Source: Shewanella japonica
GTDB taxonomy: Bacteria > Pseudomonadota > Gammaproteobacteria > Enterobacterales > Shewanellaceae
Length of the DNA stretch: 64,000 nucleotides
Reading direction: 5' to 3'
Assembly: GCF_002075795.1 (NCBI RefSeq)
Contig: NZ_CP020472.1
Span: 2,339,001-2,403,000, forward strand
Each line of letters opens with the position of its first letter. The first letter of the stretch is position 1. Below are positions 46,391-55,399 of this stretch, piece by piece. The notes beneath the pieces are model-generated. The model saw only the letters and a program-made list of their open reading frames with translations. It did no database searches and was not told where the DNA came from. Both the position numbers and the translations under genes were made by a program.

Positions 46391-46400
46391 AAAAGACTCC

Positions 46401-48386
46401 TTAGTAACGTCGACGTTTAGCGAGGAATAAACCACCCACTGCGAGGTTTGCACCGTCTAAATCAAGTAGTCGATTGACGACAATTGGATAATTTTTCCCT
46501 AAGCGCAAACACAGCCTATCTGCTAACACTGAGTACCTGAAATCACTTCCGGCTAAGACAACAGCATCAAGACCCATTTCTTGGTCAAGATGATCCATCC
46601 AGTTACTTAAATAGTCAGCTAAAGAGTCAAAAAAACCAAAGGCCACTATTGCAGGGTTGGCATCAGCAAGCATAAAACTCATTACTGATGAAAGCGTTTG
46701 CTGCCAGTTAATCGAACGTTTTTGTGATTCAGAAGTGTTTGCTCCGTTATATGCACATAACGGGAAGTCGATACGTGGGGCATTGTTTCCATTGTATGAT
46801 TGAGCTAATTGATGAAATTTAGCGGCTAACTGGGCGATGTGCTTGCAAGTTAGCGGTTGAGTCTCAGCAACAGTCGTTAAGTTACACGGCGTAATTGCCC
46901 GTATGTCCGCTTCAGATAATACAAACAAGGCCACTACTGCAATAAATCGCTCTAAGCTATTGCTAGTATTGTGTGAGCTAAAAGAAACAGATTTAATGAC
47001 TTGGCATCGTTGACTACATTTTTGTCGAAACTTATCGCTAATTTGATGCTTGTTTTTATCTAGTTCAGCGAGAATGCTTGCGCCTGATTTAGCAATATCG
47101 GGCATCATTAAAAAGCAATCATGCTTTGCTGATGTATCTTGAGTGATCACACAACTAGGGTGTTGGTTTGATAAGTAGATACAGGCTGCACTCGTTGCTG
47201 TTTGTTTATTTATATGACGTCTATTTGCTTTATACTGAGATGCTGAGAAAGAATTCGCCAGTATCCCTGCATGTAATGCACAGCTCGCGGCTTCAAACCC
47301 TGAAAATACCTTTGCTATCGGAGTAACTGTATCTGGAATTTTTACATGTGGACTGCTTGTTATACCGCTTGGTAATAGCGTTGATTTACAAGTAATCGTC
47401 TCTTTTAAATATGTAGCCTCATATTGATCGTAAGTTTGAATATCATGTCTTGGCATAGGAGCAGGGATGTTAACCTCTGCAGCATTAGTTTTGTTTGCGA
47501 CCCAGGCAAGGTTTACCCAGCTTAATGCGAGGTCATCTTGTTGTTTATCAATATAAAGCCAATCAATGCCTTGTAGTCGCAAGTGTGTTGATAGTTGCAA
47601 TAGTAGCCGTGAATCTGCAAAACACACTTGATAATGGGTTTCACTTAATCTCGATTCAGACTCTGAAGGCTGCTTGTTAGCAAGTAATGTTATTGATGGT
47701 TTTTCAAGGCTTGATAAAGCATGGACTTGATGTGGCGCAATATGGAAATAACGACTGATACGCTCAGGGTTGGTCGCTAAGATCTGTGGACAAATTTGTT
47801 GACGCCATGCTTTTTTGTCAAGCTGCTGGGCTGCTAAAGGAAGTAAAGATAACCTGATGCCATTGGCTTGATCCATACTGCTTGCTTTCAGATCAGAAGT
47901 TAACTCAACCGTGTCGCCCTTAATCAGTTTTGTCGTAAGTTGAGCAATATCATGATGACTATAGCCTATCTCATAAGGTTTAAGATTATTTTCACCATGG
48001 CATTGTTGGCAAGCGAATGAGATATCAGCTGGAATTGTATGGTCTGCTATGGGCTTACTGCAAGCATGACAAAAATATTGATTGAGCTTTGAATGTAGGA
48101 TTTGCTCCTGTGAGCCGATTCTTTCTGTAATACGAATAACTTCGGCTCGTTCAAGCCAAATTGAATATAAAAAACGTTCGGCTATCTCGTCTGCAATTAC
48201 GGTTAGCTGATTTTCTTCAGCTTCAACTTCAATACAATATTGGTGCAACACATCAAATTGTTGCTCCCGATGCAGCTGGTGGATTGTAGTGAAAAAATAC
48301 CGATTATCATTGATGTACTGATTACACAACTTTGCGTACAGCGCGATTGGTTGATTGCAAAAAAAGTTAAACCTGATTTTAGGCAT
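46401..48386 (-). CDS. uncharacterised hydrogenase-operon protein with HypF-like C-terminus
   Basis: A 661-residue protein at the place of hyaE in the operon. An N-terminal domain of about 95 residues is unfamiliar. A zinc ribbon follows near 105-135 (CHACSKP...CQQCHGENN). The middle is unfamiliar and Ser/Thr-rich. The last 120 residues (FGFFDSLADYLSNWMDHL..DAVVLAGSDFRYSVLADRL, later LDLDGANLAVGGLFL) parallel the end of HypF (SIADMVYDIANQ..VVLCGGVFQNKLLNEL, INDSGISVGQV), so it looks like a degenerate Kae1-type fold. The acylphosphatase and YrdC motifs are absent. It is not the 130-residue thioredoxin-like E. coli HyaE. The ATG at 48386 follows GGAGCAAAC; it overlaps hyaD by 8 bp. A maturation or quality-control role is inferred from context. 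Confidence 0.75.
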   Translation of the reverse strand: MPKIRFNFFCNQPIALYAKLCNQYINDNRYFFTTIHQLHREQQFDVLHQYCIEVEAEENQLTVIADEIAERFLYSIWLERAEVIRITERIGSQEQILHSKLNQYFCHACSKPIADHTIPADISFACQQCHGENNLKPYEIGYSHHDIAQLTTKLIKGDTVELTSDLKASSMDQANGIRLSLLPLAAQQLDKKAWRQQICPQILATNPERISRYFHIAPHQVHALSSLEKPSITLLANKQPSESESRLSETHYQVCFADSRLLLQLSTHLRLQGIDWLYIDKQQDDLALSWVNLAWVANKTNAAEVNIPAPMPRHDIQTYDQYEATYLKETITCKSTLLPSGITSSPHVKIPDTVTPIAKVFSGFEAASCALHAGILANSFSASQYKANRRHINKQTATSAACIYLSNQHPSCVITQDTSAKHDCFLMMPDIAKSGASILAELDKNKHQISDKFRQKCSQRCQVIKSVSFSSHNTSNSLERFIAVVALFVLSEADIRAITPCNLTTVAETQPLTCKHIAQLAAKFHQLAQSYNGNNAPRIDFPLCAYNGANTSESQKRSINWQQTLSSVMSFMLADANPAIVAFGFFDSLADYLSNWMDHLDQEMGLDAVVLAGSDFRYSVLADRLCLRLGKNYPIVVNRLLDLDGANLAVGGLFLAKRRRY

Positions 48387-48933
48387 ACATGTTTGCTCCA
48401 CGCTTATAAGAATCAGGGATTAATGAATTGATGTCTACCTCTGCAATACATTTTGAGCTAAAGCCCTGAAGACTAAGATGCTTAAGTAAGGCTTGTTCCA
48501 TCACTGGCACTGCGGCCTGTATTTGAGGGGTTAAACCTAATGTCATTGGTTCAATCACAGTTGGTGTTACACCAATAACATGGGTATTTGGGCGGTCGCC
48601 CACCATTTCCATCATGATTAAGGTTTGCAGCATTTCAACTTCATGAGCACTACCTTGCCAATCAATTTCTGGTGGAGCTTGATCAAAGTTAAACGAGTAA
48701 ACTTCGCCTGGTTGAACCCCAGGACTGTTGACGGTATCGACGACGATCAAATTATCGTAACGGCATAATATTGGAATTAACCCTTGGGCTAGGGTACCGC
48801 CATCTAATAAATCGAGTGTGATATTAGGATGATAAAATTGATATTTCTCTTGGATATAATTAACGAAATGTACGCCGATACCTTCATCGGCGTACAATAC
48901 GTTTCCTATTCCTATAAGTAAGGTAGAGGTCAA
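48379..48933 (-). CDS. hyaD: hydrogenase maturation endopeptidase HyaD
   Basis: A 184-residue HycI/HupD-type protease. The metal ligands are visible in GIGNVLYADEGIGVH (Glu), VVDTVNSPG (Asp) and SAHEVEML (His). It trims the C-terminal peptide of HyaB after nickel is inserted. It starts 3 bp after hyaC and overlaps the next gene by 8 bp. Confidence 0.95.
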   Translation of the reverse strand: MTSTLLIGIGNVLYADEGIGVHFVNYIQEKYQFYHPNITLDLLDGGTLAQGLIPILCRYDNLIVVDTVNSPGVQPGEVYSFNFDQAPPEIDWQGSAHEVEMLQTLIMMEMVGDRPNTHVIGVTPTVIEPMTLGLTPQIQAAVPVMEQALLKHLSLQGFSSKCIAEVDINSLIPDSYKRGANMYA

Positions 48934-48936
48934 GGC

Positions 48937-49602
48937 TTAATGATCCTTATGGTAGTCATAACCTGACACGATAGAATCCACAGCGTTATGTTTGAAGCGA
49001 ATACCAGACCACACAGCCATATAGACATGAATGACCACAAAGACGATAAATACCCAAGTCAGAATGTGATGCCATATTCTGACTTGTGCTAAACCACCCA
49101 TTATCGCAGTGAACCATGCAGACACATCCCACAGTAAGCCACCTAAACCTTCATGATAAACGTTGGCGTAAAGTACCAAGCCAGTAATGCACATGAATAA
49201 CGCTACCAATGAAATGGCAACATAAGTGACAAACTGCAGTGGCCCGTAAACACCGGCTTTATCAAGGTGTCCCATCCAAATGTAGGATTTAATTTGAACA
49301 ATCCAGCTTTTAACACTGAGTACATCTTTTATAGAACGTCTTTCGATACTGCTTTTTCCAAAAAAGAACAAATAAAAACGAATAAGCGTGACACTAGTTA
49401 ATACAAAGCCAAAAACAATGTGAGCAAACCTGATCCAGCCTTGTACCAATACATCAGATGACTCTGGTGCCACTAAAAAAGGCCAAGAAATGTAAAAGCC
49501 TGTCACAACTAACACAACAATGGCTAATGCTCTAAGCCAATGAAATATCCTTATTGCTGGTGAAAATATGAGTTCTCTGTGATGCGTAGCAACCTGAGTC
49601 AT
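48937..49602 (-). CDS. hyaC: Ni/Fe-hydrogenase b-type cytochrome subunit HyaC
   Basis: A 221-residue integral membrane di-haem cytochrome b with four helices (about 25-45, 64-86, 125-150, 178-203). Candidate haem His residues are in IFHWLRAL, IRFAHIVFG, VRIWHHILTW and VVIHVYMA. It anchors HyaAB on the periplasmic face and passes electrons from H2 to quinone. It lies 38 bp after hyaB. Confidence 0.95.
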   Translation of the reverse strand: MTQVATHHRELIFSPAIRIFHWLRALAIVVLVVTGFYISWPFLVAPESSDVLVQGWIRFAHIVFGFVLTSVTLIRFYLFFFGKSSIERRSIKDVLSVKSWIVQIKSYIWMGHLDKAGVYGPLQFVTYVAISLVALFMCITGLVLYANVYHEGLGGLLWDVSAWFTAIMGGLAQVRIWHHILTWVFIVFVVIHVYMAVWSGIRFKHNAVDSIVSGYDYHKDH

Positions 49603-49640
49603 AATTCAATCCTCTTCGACAGTCGTCTCGTTATAGTCCA

Positions 49641-51344
49641 TTAGAGTCCATTAGGGTCGATACGAAACTCGCCTAAACTGGTACCTTTAAAGTCCATCAC
49701 ATGTACAGCACATGCCATGCAAGGATCAAACGAGTGGATGATACGAATCACTTCTAAAGGTTTACTAGGATCTTCAAGTTCAAGCCCAATTAAAGACGCT
49801 TCATAGGGGCCTACTTTACCGTTTACATCTACGGGGCCAGCATTCCAAGTCGTTGGTACAATCGCCTGATAGTTTTCAATTTTTCCGCCTTTAATGCGGA
49901 TCCAATGACTTAGCATTCCTCTAGGGGCTTCAATCATTGCGTGACCAACATAATCCTTAGAAGAATCTATTTCTGGTGTAACAAAGGTGCTTTCGTCTGA
50001 TTGCATATTGACTAGCATCGCATCAAAGGTTTTTAATCCTTCTTCAGCAACAATTACGGTTTGAAGCATGCGAGCTGCTGTGCGTCCTAATGTGGTAAAT
50101 AAAGCTTCAATGGGTAATCCAGTTGCTTCAAGTAAACCATTAACTGAATTAACAACGACCTTATTACCACGGGCATAACTCACAAGTAATGATGCGAGCG
50201 GTCCAACCTCAACGGGTTCATCTTTGTATCGTGGTGATTTAACCCAAGAGTATTTACCATCACCATCGACCGTTGGTAATTTGCCGTAAACCGTGTCTCG
50301 TTCAACAAAACCGGTATAGTTAGGGACGGTAGTGCCTTCATATGGATGTTGCGCATTATCTGCTTCATACCAAGCATGAGTTACATCTTCTTTAATTGAA
50401 TCAGGATCGATATCAGTTACACCTGCTAAATCACCATTCATAATGACGCCTTGGTCAAACATGTATTGACCATCAGCTAATACAAAATCATTGGTGGCCA
50501 TAAAGTTTTTGACATTAACGCCGCCTAACACACTTGGTTCTGAACCAAATGCTGCCGCTGCCATGACGATATCGGCTTTATAAGCACGTAATATAAAATC
50601 CTGTACGATTGCGTGTTTTTGTTTCCATTCTTGTAAGCGAGCAGGGCTTAACATATCTCGAACCGATGTCACTCCACCAACTACTAATGATTGCGGGTGA
50701 GGGGATTTACCCCCGAATATCGCCAGCATTTCAGCTGCTACTCGTTGTACTTCTAATGCTTTGAGATAGTGAGATAGGGCTATTAGATTTTGTTCTGGCG
50801 TAAATTTATAGGTTTTATTTCCCCAGTAAGCATTGGCAAACGGACCTAGTTTACCGGTATCAACTAAGCCTTTAACACGCTCTTGAGCGGCACGTAAGTC
50901 ACCTTCACCAGCTGCAATGGGATTTGCTGTATATTTTAATGCCTCTTGTGCAGCGAGCGCGGGATCAGCTGATAATGCTGAAACCACATCAACCCAATCC
51001 AAACCGTGTAAATGATAGAAGTGAACAATGTGATCATGCATATAGAGCGAGGTTTGCATTAATGAGCGTAAATACTTTGCATTCAGTGGTATTTTAACGC
51101 CAAGCGCATTTTCAACAGCCTCGGTTCCGCAACGGTAATGAGAATAGGTACACACACCACAGATCCGTTGCACAATCAGGCCAACATCCATTGGCGTTCT
51201 GCCTTTTAAAATGACTTCTATGCCACGCCATAAAGTTGAAGAAGACCATGCTTTTTGAATGACATTATTTTCATCAACTTCGACTTCAACACGAAGATGA
51301 CCTTCAATACGAGTAATAGGATCGATTACGACACGTTTGTTCAT
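49641..51344 (-). CDS. hyaB: [NiFe] hydrogenase large subunit HyaB
   Basis: A 567-residue catalytic subunit. The Ni-Fe site is bound by two CxxC motifs: RICGVC (60-65) and DPCMACAVH (540-548). HyaD should cleave after His548 and release the 19-residue tail. GGKSPHPQS is the usual conserved segment. It oxidises H2 in the periplasm after export together with HyaA. It starts 3 bp after hyaA. Confidence 0.98.
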   Translation of the reverse strand: MNKRVVIDPITRIEGHLRVEVEVDENNVIQKAWSSSTLWRGIEVILKGRTPMDVGLIVQRICGVCTYSHYRCGTEAVENALGVKIPLNAKYLRSLMQTSLYMHDHIVHFYHLHGLDWVDVVSALSADPALAAQEALKYTANPIAAGEGDLRAAQERVKGLVDTGKLGPFANAYWGNKTYKFTPEQNLIALSHYLKALEVQRVAAEMLAIFGGKSPHPQSLVVGGVTSVRDMLSPARLQEWKQKHAIVQDFILRAYKADIVMAAAAFGSEPSVLGGVNVKNFMATNDFVLADGQYMFDQGVIMNGDLAGVTDIDPDSIKEDVTHAWYEADNAQHPYEGTTVPNYTGFVERDTVYGKLPTVDGDGKYSWVKSPRYKDEPVEVGPLASLLVSYARGNKVVVNSVNGLLEATGLPIEALFTTLGRTAARMLQTVIVAEEGLKTFDAMLVNMQSDESTFVTPEIDSSKDYVGHAMIEAPRGMLSHWIRIKGGKIENYQAIVPTTWNAGPVDVNGKVGPYEASLIGLELEDPSKPLEVIRIIHSFDPCMACAVHVMDFKGTSLGEFRIDPNGL

Positions 51345-51347
51345 GAG

Positions 51348-52484
51348 TTATTCCTCTAAAGGCTTGGCAAAAAGGCTAGCGACGGCATGTGCACCGATTC
51401 CTACAACGGTTGCGCCTAAAATAACTGCGCCGATAGTGTCTGCTGTTGCATCAACTCCGTGAAGTAATTGCCTCCCGAGTGGTTTTTCAAAATCAGCCAT
51501 GTCATCCCAGAAGTTCGGTTCTGAGCAGCCAATACAGCCGTGCCCTGCAAGCACTGGCCAACTGGTGTGGTGGTTAAATCGTTCAGTTGGGCAATTGTTG
51601 TAGGTGTATGGGCCTTTACAGCCGACTTTATACAAGCAGTAGCCATCTTTTGCACCTTGGTCACCAAAGGTTTCAACAAACTCACCGGCATCAAAGCGAC
51701 CACGTCTTTCACAATTGTCGTGTACGCGTGCGCCATATGCCCACTTAGGACGGTTAAACATATCTAAAGCGGGAAGTTTGCCAAACATAATGAAATACAT
51801 CAGAGTGCCGACGATGTTTTTTTCACTTGGTGGGCAGCCTCCTAAGTTAATAACAGGTTTGTTAATGACATCTTGTACCCCTTTTGCGCCAGTTGGATTT
51901 GGCGCTGCTGCTTGAACACCACCAAAGGCAGCACAAGTGCCAACTGAAATAATTGCAGCAGCACCTTCAGCTGCTTCTTTAACGATATGAAGCCCTGTAT
52001 GTCCTTTACAGCCAACGGTTAAATAGGCGCCATTATTTGCGGTCGGAATAGCCCCTTCAACTGCGAGTAAATAGTTACCTTTATAAGCTTCCAGTGCATG
52101 TTCTAAATTTTCTTCAGCTTGCCAGCCTGATGCAGCCATAAGGGTTTCATGATATTCAAGGGAGATATGATCAAATATTAAACTGTCTAAGTTAGGTGTA
52201 TCAGTTCGTATAAGTGATTCTGAACAACCAGTGCACTCAGCCATATGTAGCCATATAAGTGGCACACGATCGGCCAGTTCTGCAGCTTCAGAAACTAAAC
52301 TCGTAAAAGGCAAGGGCAGTGCTAATAAAGCCGTTACTGACGCACTCCAAGTCATAAATTCACGACGAGTGATGCCATTTTCCTTTAATTTTTCTTCTAG
52401 GGTAACGGTTTGGCGAGGTGCAATTTCACGAAGTTGTGCCAATCGTGTCTTGCAGCGGTTATAGAGAGCTGAGTGTGTATCCAT
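51348..52484 (-). CDS. hyaA: [NiFe] hydrogenase small subunit HyaA
   Basis: A 378-residue Fe-S subunit. The Tat signal is ITRREFMTW (Arg40-Arg41) plus a hydrophobic stretch ending near SEAAEL. The proximal cluster has ECTGCSES and SVGTCAAFGG; medial and distal cluster Cys residues are in GCKGPYTYNNCP and AGHGCIGCSEPNFWD. A C-terminal helix (TIGAVILGATVVGIGAHAVASLF) anchors it in the membrane. The two extra Cys of O2-tolerant enzymes are Gly here. First gene of the operon. Confidence 0.98.
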   Translation of the reverse strand: MDTHSALYNRCKTRLAQLREIAPRQTVTLEEKLKENGITRREFMTWSASVTALLALPLPFTSLVSEAAELADRVPLIWLHMAECTGCSESLIRTDTPNLDSLIFDHISLEYHETLMAASGWQAEENLEHALEAYKGNYLLAVEGAIPTANNGAYLTVGCKGHTGLHIVKEAAEGAAAIISVGTCAAFGGVQAAAPNPTGAKGVQDVINKPVINLGGCPPSEKNIVGTLMYFIMFGKLPALDMFNRPKWAYGARVHDNCERRGRFDAGEFVETFGDQGAKDGYCLYKVGCKGPYTYNNCPTERFNHHTSWPVLAGHGCIGCSEPNFWDDMADFEKPLGRQLLHGVDATADTIGAVILGATVVGIGAHAVASLFAKPLEE

Positions 52485-52528
52485 GAATCAACCTTATTCC
52501 GTGGTGAAGGATCAAACTATATGGACAA

Positions 52529-52534
52529 AATATA
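52529..52534 (-). promoter_or_regulatory. -10 element of the hya promoter
   Basis: TATATT on the minus strand. It would place transcription start near 52522, which is exactly 41.5 bp from the centre of the FNR box at 52557-52570, the class II activation geometry. The leader to the hyaA ATG is then about 38 nt. Confidence 0.6.
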
Positions 52535-52556
52535 AAGAGGCTTGAACTGAGGCATA

Positions 52557-52570
52557 TTGATATAAATCAA
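52557..52570. promoter_or_regulatory. FNR/EtrA box 1 upstream of hyaA
   Basis: TTGATATAAATCAA matches TTGAT-N4-ATCAA at all ten positions. Its position fits direct activation of hyaA when oxygen is absent. Confidence 0.85.
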
Positions 52571-52616
52571 CTTTAAAACACTTGATTGATTTAATTGGCG
52601 AACAATGAGGTTTGAT

Positions 52617-52630
52617 TTGATTTTAATCAA
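52617..52630. promoter_or_regulatory. FNR/EtrA box 2 upstream of hyaA
   Basis: TTGATTTTAATCAA is a second perfect FNR match, 60 bp upstream of box 1, near -101 relative to the inferred start. The rest of the 453-bp region 52485-52937 is AT-rich and has no gene I can support. Confidence 0.8.
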
Positions 52631-52859
52631 TTGATGCTAATTTAGGCAGTTGGGGTTTAAGTATGAAATTGCAGAATAAACCCCTTTTTCCTTGTAAAAA
52701 CAGAGTGAATTGCAATAAATATAATTGCGTTTCTATTTATTGAAAATGCAATTTTTGGATATCTGCTTTAGAGGGGGATTTGGAGTTTTAGAGGTTGTTC
52801 TTAATTCGATATAAATATAATTAACTTTTTCAGATTAAAAACGCTCACACAGACTAGTG

Positions 52860-52893
52860 ACTCAAGATTACAGAGTTTATTGTAACCTTGAGT
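52860..52893. other. inverted repeat upstream of hya
   Basis: ACTCAAG-A-TTACA and TGTAA-C-CTTGAGT pair over 12 bp with one mismatch around an 8-base loop, 45 bp after the stop of the cytochrome gene. No T-tract follows on either strand, so it may be a weak terminator or a regulator site. Confidence 0.4.
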
Positions 52894-52937
52894 GCACTGT
52901 AAGGCGCGTACGTTAATCTAATAATAGTCATTCATGC

Positions 52938-55244
52938 TTAACGCCCAGTTAATTGCTTAATTACCTGTGGAGGAACAATTTTTGACAGTCGATTAATACA
53001 AGCATTCGTTGTTGGGTCACGATGTTTTATTTTAAACTCGCATAACGCATACAAATGTTGTGGGTTATTACCCACTTTATAAGCTTGCTCGATTGAGTTC
53101 ATTGCTTTTTTTATATCTATTTTCTCTTGCGCGAGTCCTAATACATACCAGTATTGAGGATTTCTTGGTTCTACTTTCGTTGCTTGTTCGAAGTAGTCAA
53201 TTGCTTCTGCAAGTTGCTGTTGTCGATATAAATTAAGTCCTGCGCTATACCTTAGTAACCCCGCTTTAGGTTGATTATTCATTCCTTGTTTTAAAATAGC
53301 TAAGGACTTGTCATCATCACCGGTTTGTCGATATAAATCAGCTAAATTGGCATAACTTGTGGCAAAAATAGGTTCAATTTCAATTGCTTTTAAATAGATC
53401 TTCTCTGCTTGTTGTATTTTTCCTTGGGCTAAATATACGTTAGCTGTATTCATCAAACCAAAACCTCGATCTGCATTAAAGGATTGAATTGCTAGATACT
53501 CATCCAAAGCGGGGCGAAGTTTTTCTTGTTGGGAATGAGTCATACTTGCCCAGTCATTAATGAGAGAACTTGCCGTTTCTGTTCTTACTGCAAGTACAGG
53601 GTCATCAAGTAACGGACTTATGATTTGCCAACGGTCAGAAAATGGATATCAGGTCACACCAGCAATAGCACCTAGCCTGATTTGTGGATCTTCATGTTTA
53701 ACACCACGCATGATTGCAACTAGTGCATTTTGTCCAGGGTAATCACTTAATCTACTTAATGCTGAAGCTCTTATGATATCTGGGTTAGCATTATTTTGAG
53801 CAATATACGATAAGCTATCTCCGCTCGTCGGTACGCCTACAGCAGCTTGAGCAAACACTGTAGCAAAAGAGTCACTTTGTCGATAATTTGATTGTGGGTA
53901 ACGCTGCTTAATTGCATTATCAGCCCATTGGTTGTCTTTATCGGTATGACAAGATGTGCAAACGTTAGGGGTGCCGATTTTTAAACTGATATCAGGTCTA
54001 GGAACTTTAAAACTATGATCGGCTCGAGGGTCAACGTCCATATACGTCGTTTTAGGCATATGACAGGTCACACACTGCGCTGCGTCTGTGCCTGATTTGT
54101 GTTGGCTATGAGTGTCAGCGGTATATTCACTAGGTAAGTGGCATTTAAAACAAATCGACTCGATTGGCGCATTAAGTTTATTACTATGAGGGTTATGGCA
54201 ATCACTGCAGACGACCCCAGCTTGATGCATTTTGGATTGTTTAAATGAACCTAAAACAAACACTTCATCATAAATTTGGCCATCTGGATAATATAGATCT
54301 GCAGTGACAGCATTCAAAATGTATTTATCATAAAAACTGTTTTTAATGTGATCATTTTGGTCACTTATTTGCGCTCTACGGCTATGACATTGACCACAAG
54401 TGGCTAATTGATCAGATCCCTTAACTTCAGTTGGGGTTAATATTTTCTGACCTTTTTTATAGATCCATTTTCCTACTTTCGGCGATAAAGTACGCTCAAA
54501 CCCGAAAGTCGCCTCATTTATTTTCGTTTTACTATCATCTTGGTGCGTCGCTTGGCTATTGCCTTTGATTTTAGCTTTTACATTTGAGGTGTTAGGTTGC
54601 TGGCTTGCCCAATACAAGTGATCGCTGGCGGGGCCATGGCAAGCCTCGCAACCTACATTAATCTCGGACCAAGTCGTATTGTATTGATTTTTTTCAGCAT
54701 CATAATTTTTGCTGATGTTTGTAGAATGACAATCAGCACACATGTAATTCCAGTTCTGGCCATTATTAGTCCAGAAGAATTCATCATAGGGTTCCATATC
54801 TGGGTAAAGGTGAAACCATCTTTGCCCACCTTGCTCTTGATCTCGGGCATCCCATGCTAATGGAATAAGTTGTAGCCTACCATCAGGGAACTCAACCATA
54901 TATTGTTGTAATGGATGGTAGCCAAACGTGTAGCTGATTCGATAATCATTAAACTTGCCGTCAGGCCCTTTTGTATTCACCCAGTATTGGTCATCTATTT
55001 TAAATAATCGATATACTTCACCTTTGACTGTGAGAGAGGTATTGTCGAAACTCCCTAATACCGATTCGACATTTGCATGACGCATTGACATATCATGATG
55101 TGAACCTTGCCAGTCTTTATATTCAGTTTGATGGCAATCTATACATTGATCCGTTCCGACGAACTCAGCGGCTTGTGTTATTGAGTGGTAACAATAAGAA
55201 GTAATAAGAATGCTGGCAAACAAAACTAGCTGATTGAATTTCAT
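52938..55244 (-). pseudogene. octaheme c-type cytochrome with HEAT/TPR tail, split by an in-frame TGA
   Basis: One frame of 768 codons holds a signal peptide (MKFNQLVLFASILITSYCYH..QAA), eight CxxCH haem sites (CIDCH, CADCH, CEACH, CGQCH, CSDCH, CFKCH, CVTCH, CTSCH), then HEAT-like helices and three to four TPR units (GLMNTANVYLAQGKIQQAEKIYLKAIEIEP and following). Codon 532 is TGA (53651-53649), inside the HEAT-like part (LGAIAGVT-stop-YPFSDRW). The frame continues cleanly on both sides, so a single substitution is the simplest cause. The 531-residue front part keeps all haems and could still be made; a restart at ATG 53543 could give a TPR fragment. An extracytoplasmic electron-transfer role is inferred. 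The ATG at 55244 lacks a clear ribosome site. Confidence 0.8.
53649..53651 (-). other. in-frame TGA within the cytochrome gene
   Basis: The codon order on the minus strand is GGT GTG ACC TGA TAT CCA TTT TCT. From this stop to the next in-frame ATG at 53543 there are 36 codons without any other stop, and the encoded residues (ISPLLDDPVLAVRTETASSL) continue the HEAT repeat. Confidence 0.9.
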
Positions 55245-55324
55245 ATTAAAACTGCTATTTATCAAAAGGACTTTTATAGTAAAGCCAATTTTACAATTTA
55301 CCAACACTAACTGATGACTAATTG

Positions 55325-55352
55325 AAAAAGCCAAACATAAGTTTGGCTTTTT
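55325..55352 (-). terminator. terminator of the PafA-like gene
   Basis: AAAAAGCCAAAC-ATAA-GTTTGGCTTTTT, a perfect 12-bp stem, 47 bp after the stop of the gene at 55400-57088, with a T-run on the minus strand. Confidence 0.9.
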
Positions 55353-55399
55353 GTTTGCAATAGATATAACCACGAAACGTCGTTATTTTGTAAAAGTGA

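Noticed and set aside
46401..48386. Calling the 661-residue protein HyaE or a second HypF
   Set aside because: E. coli HyaE is a short thioredoxin-like protein, and the key HypF acylphosphatase and YrdC motifs are missing here.
52860..52893. Inverted repeat as a firm rho-independent terminator
   Set aside because: There is no T-tract on either strand; kept only as an unassigned repeat.
53649..53651. TGA as selenocysteine codon in the cytochrome gene
   Set aside because: No CxxU or other redox motif surrounds it, it lies in a variable HEAT loop, and no convincing SECIS-type hairpin follows the codon.
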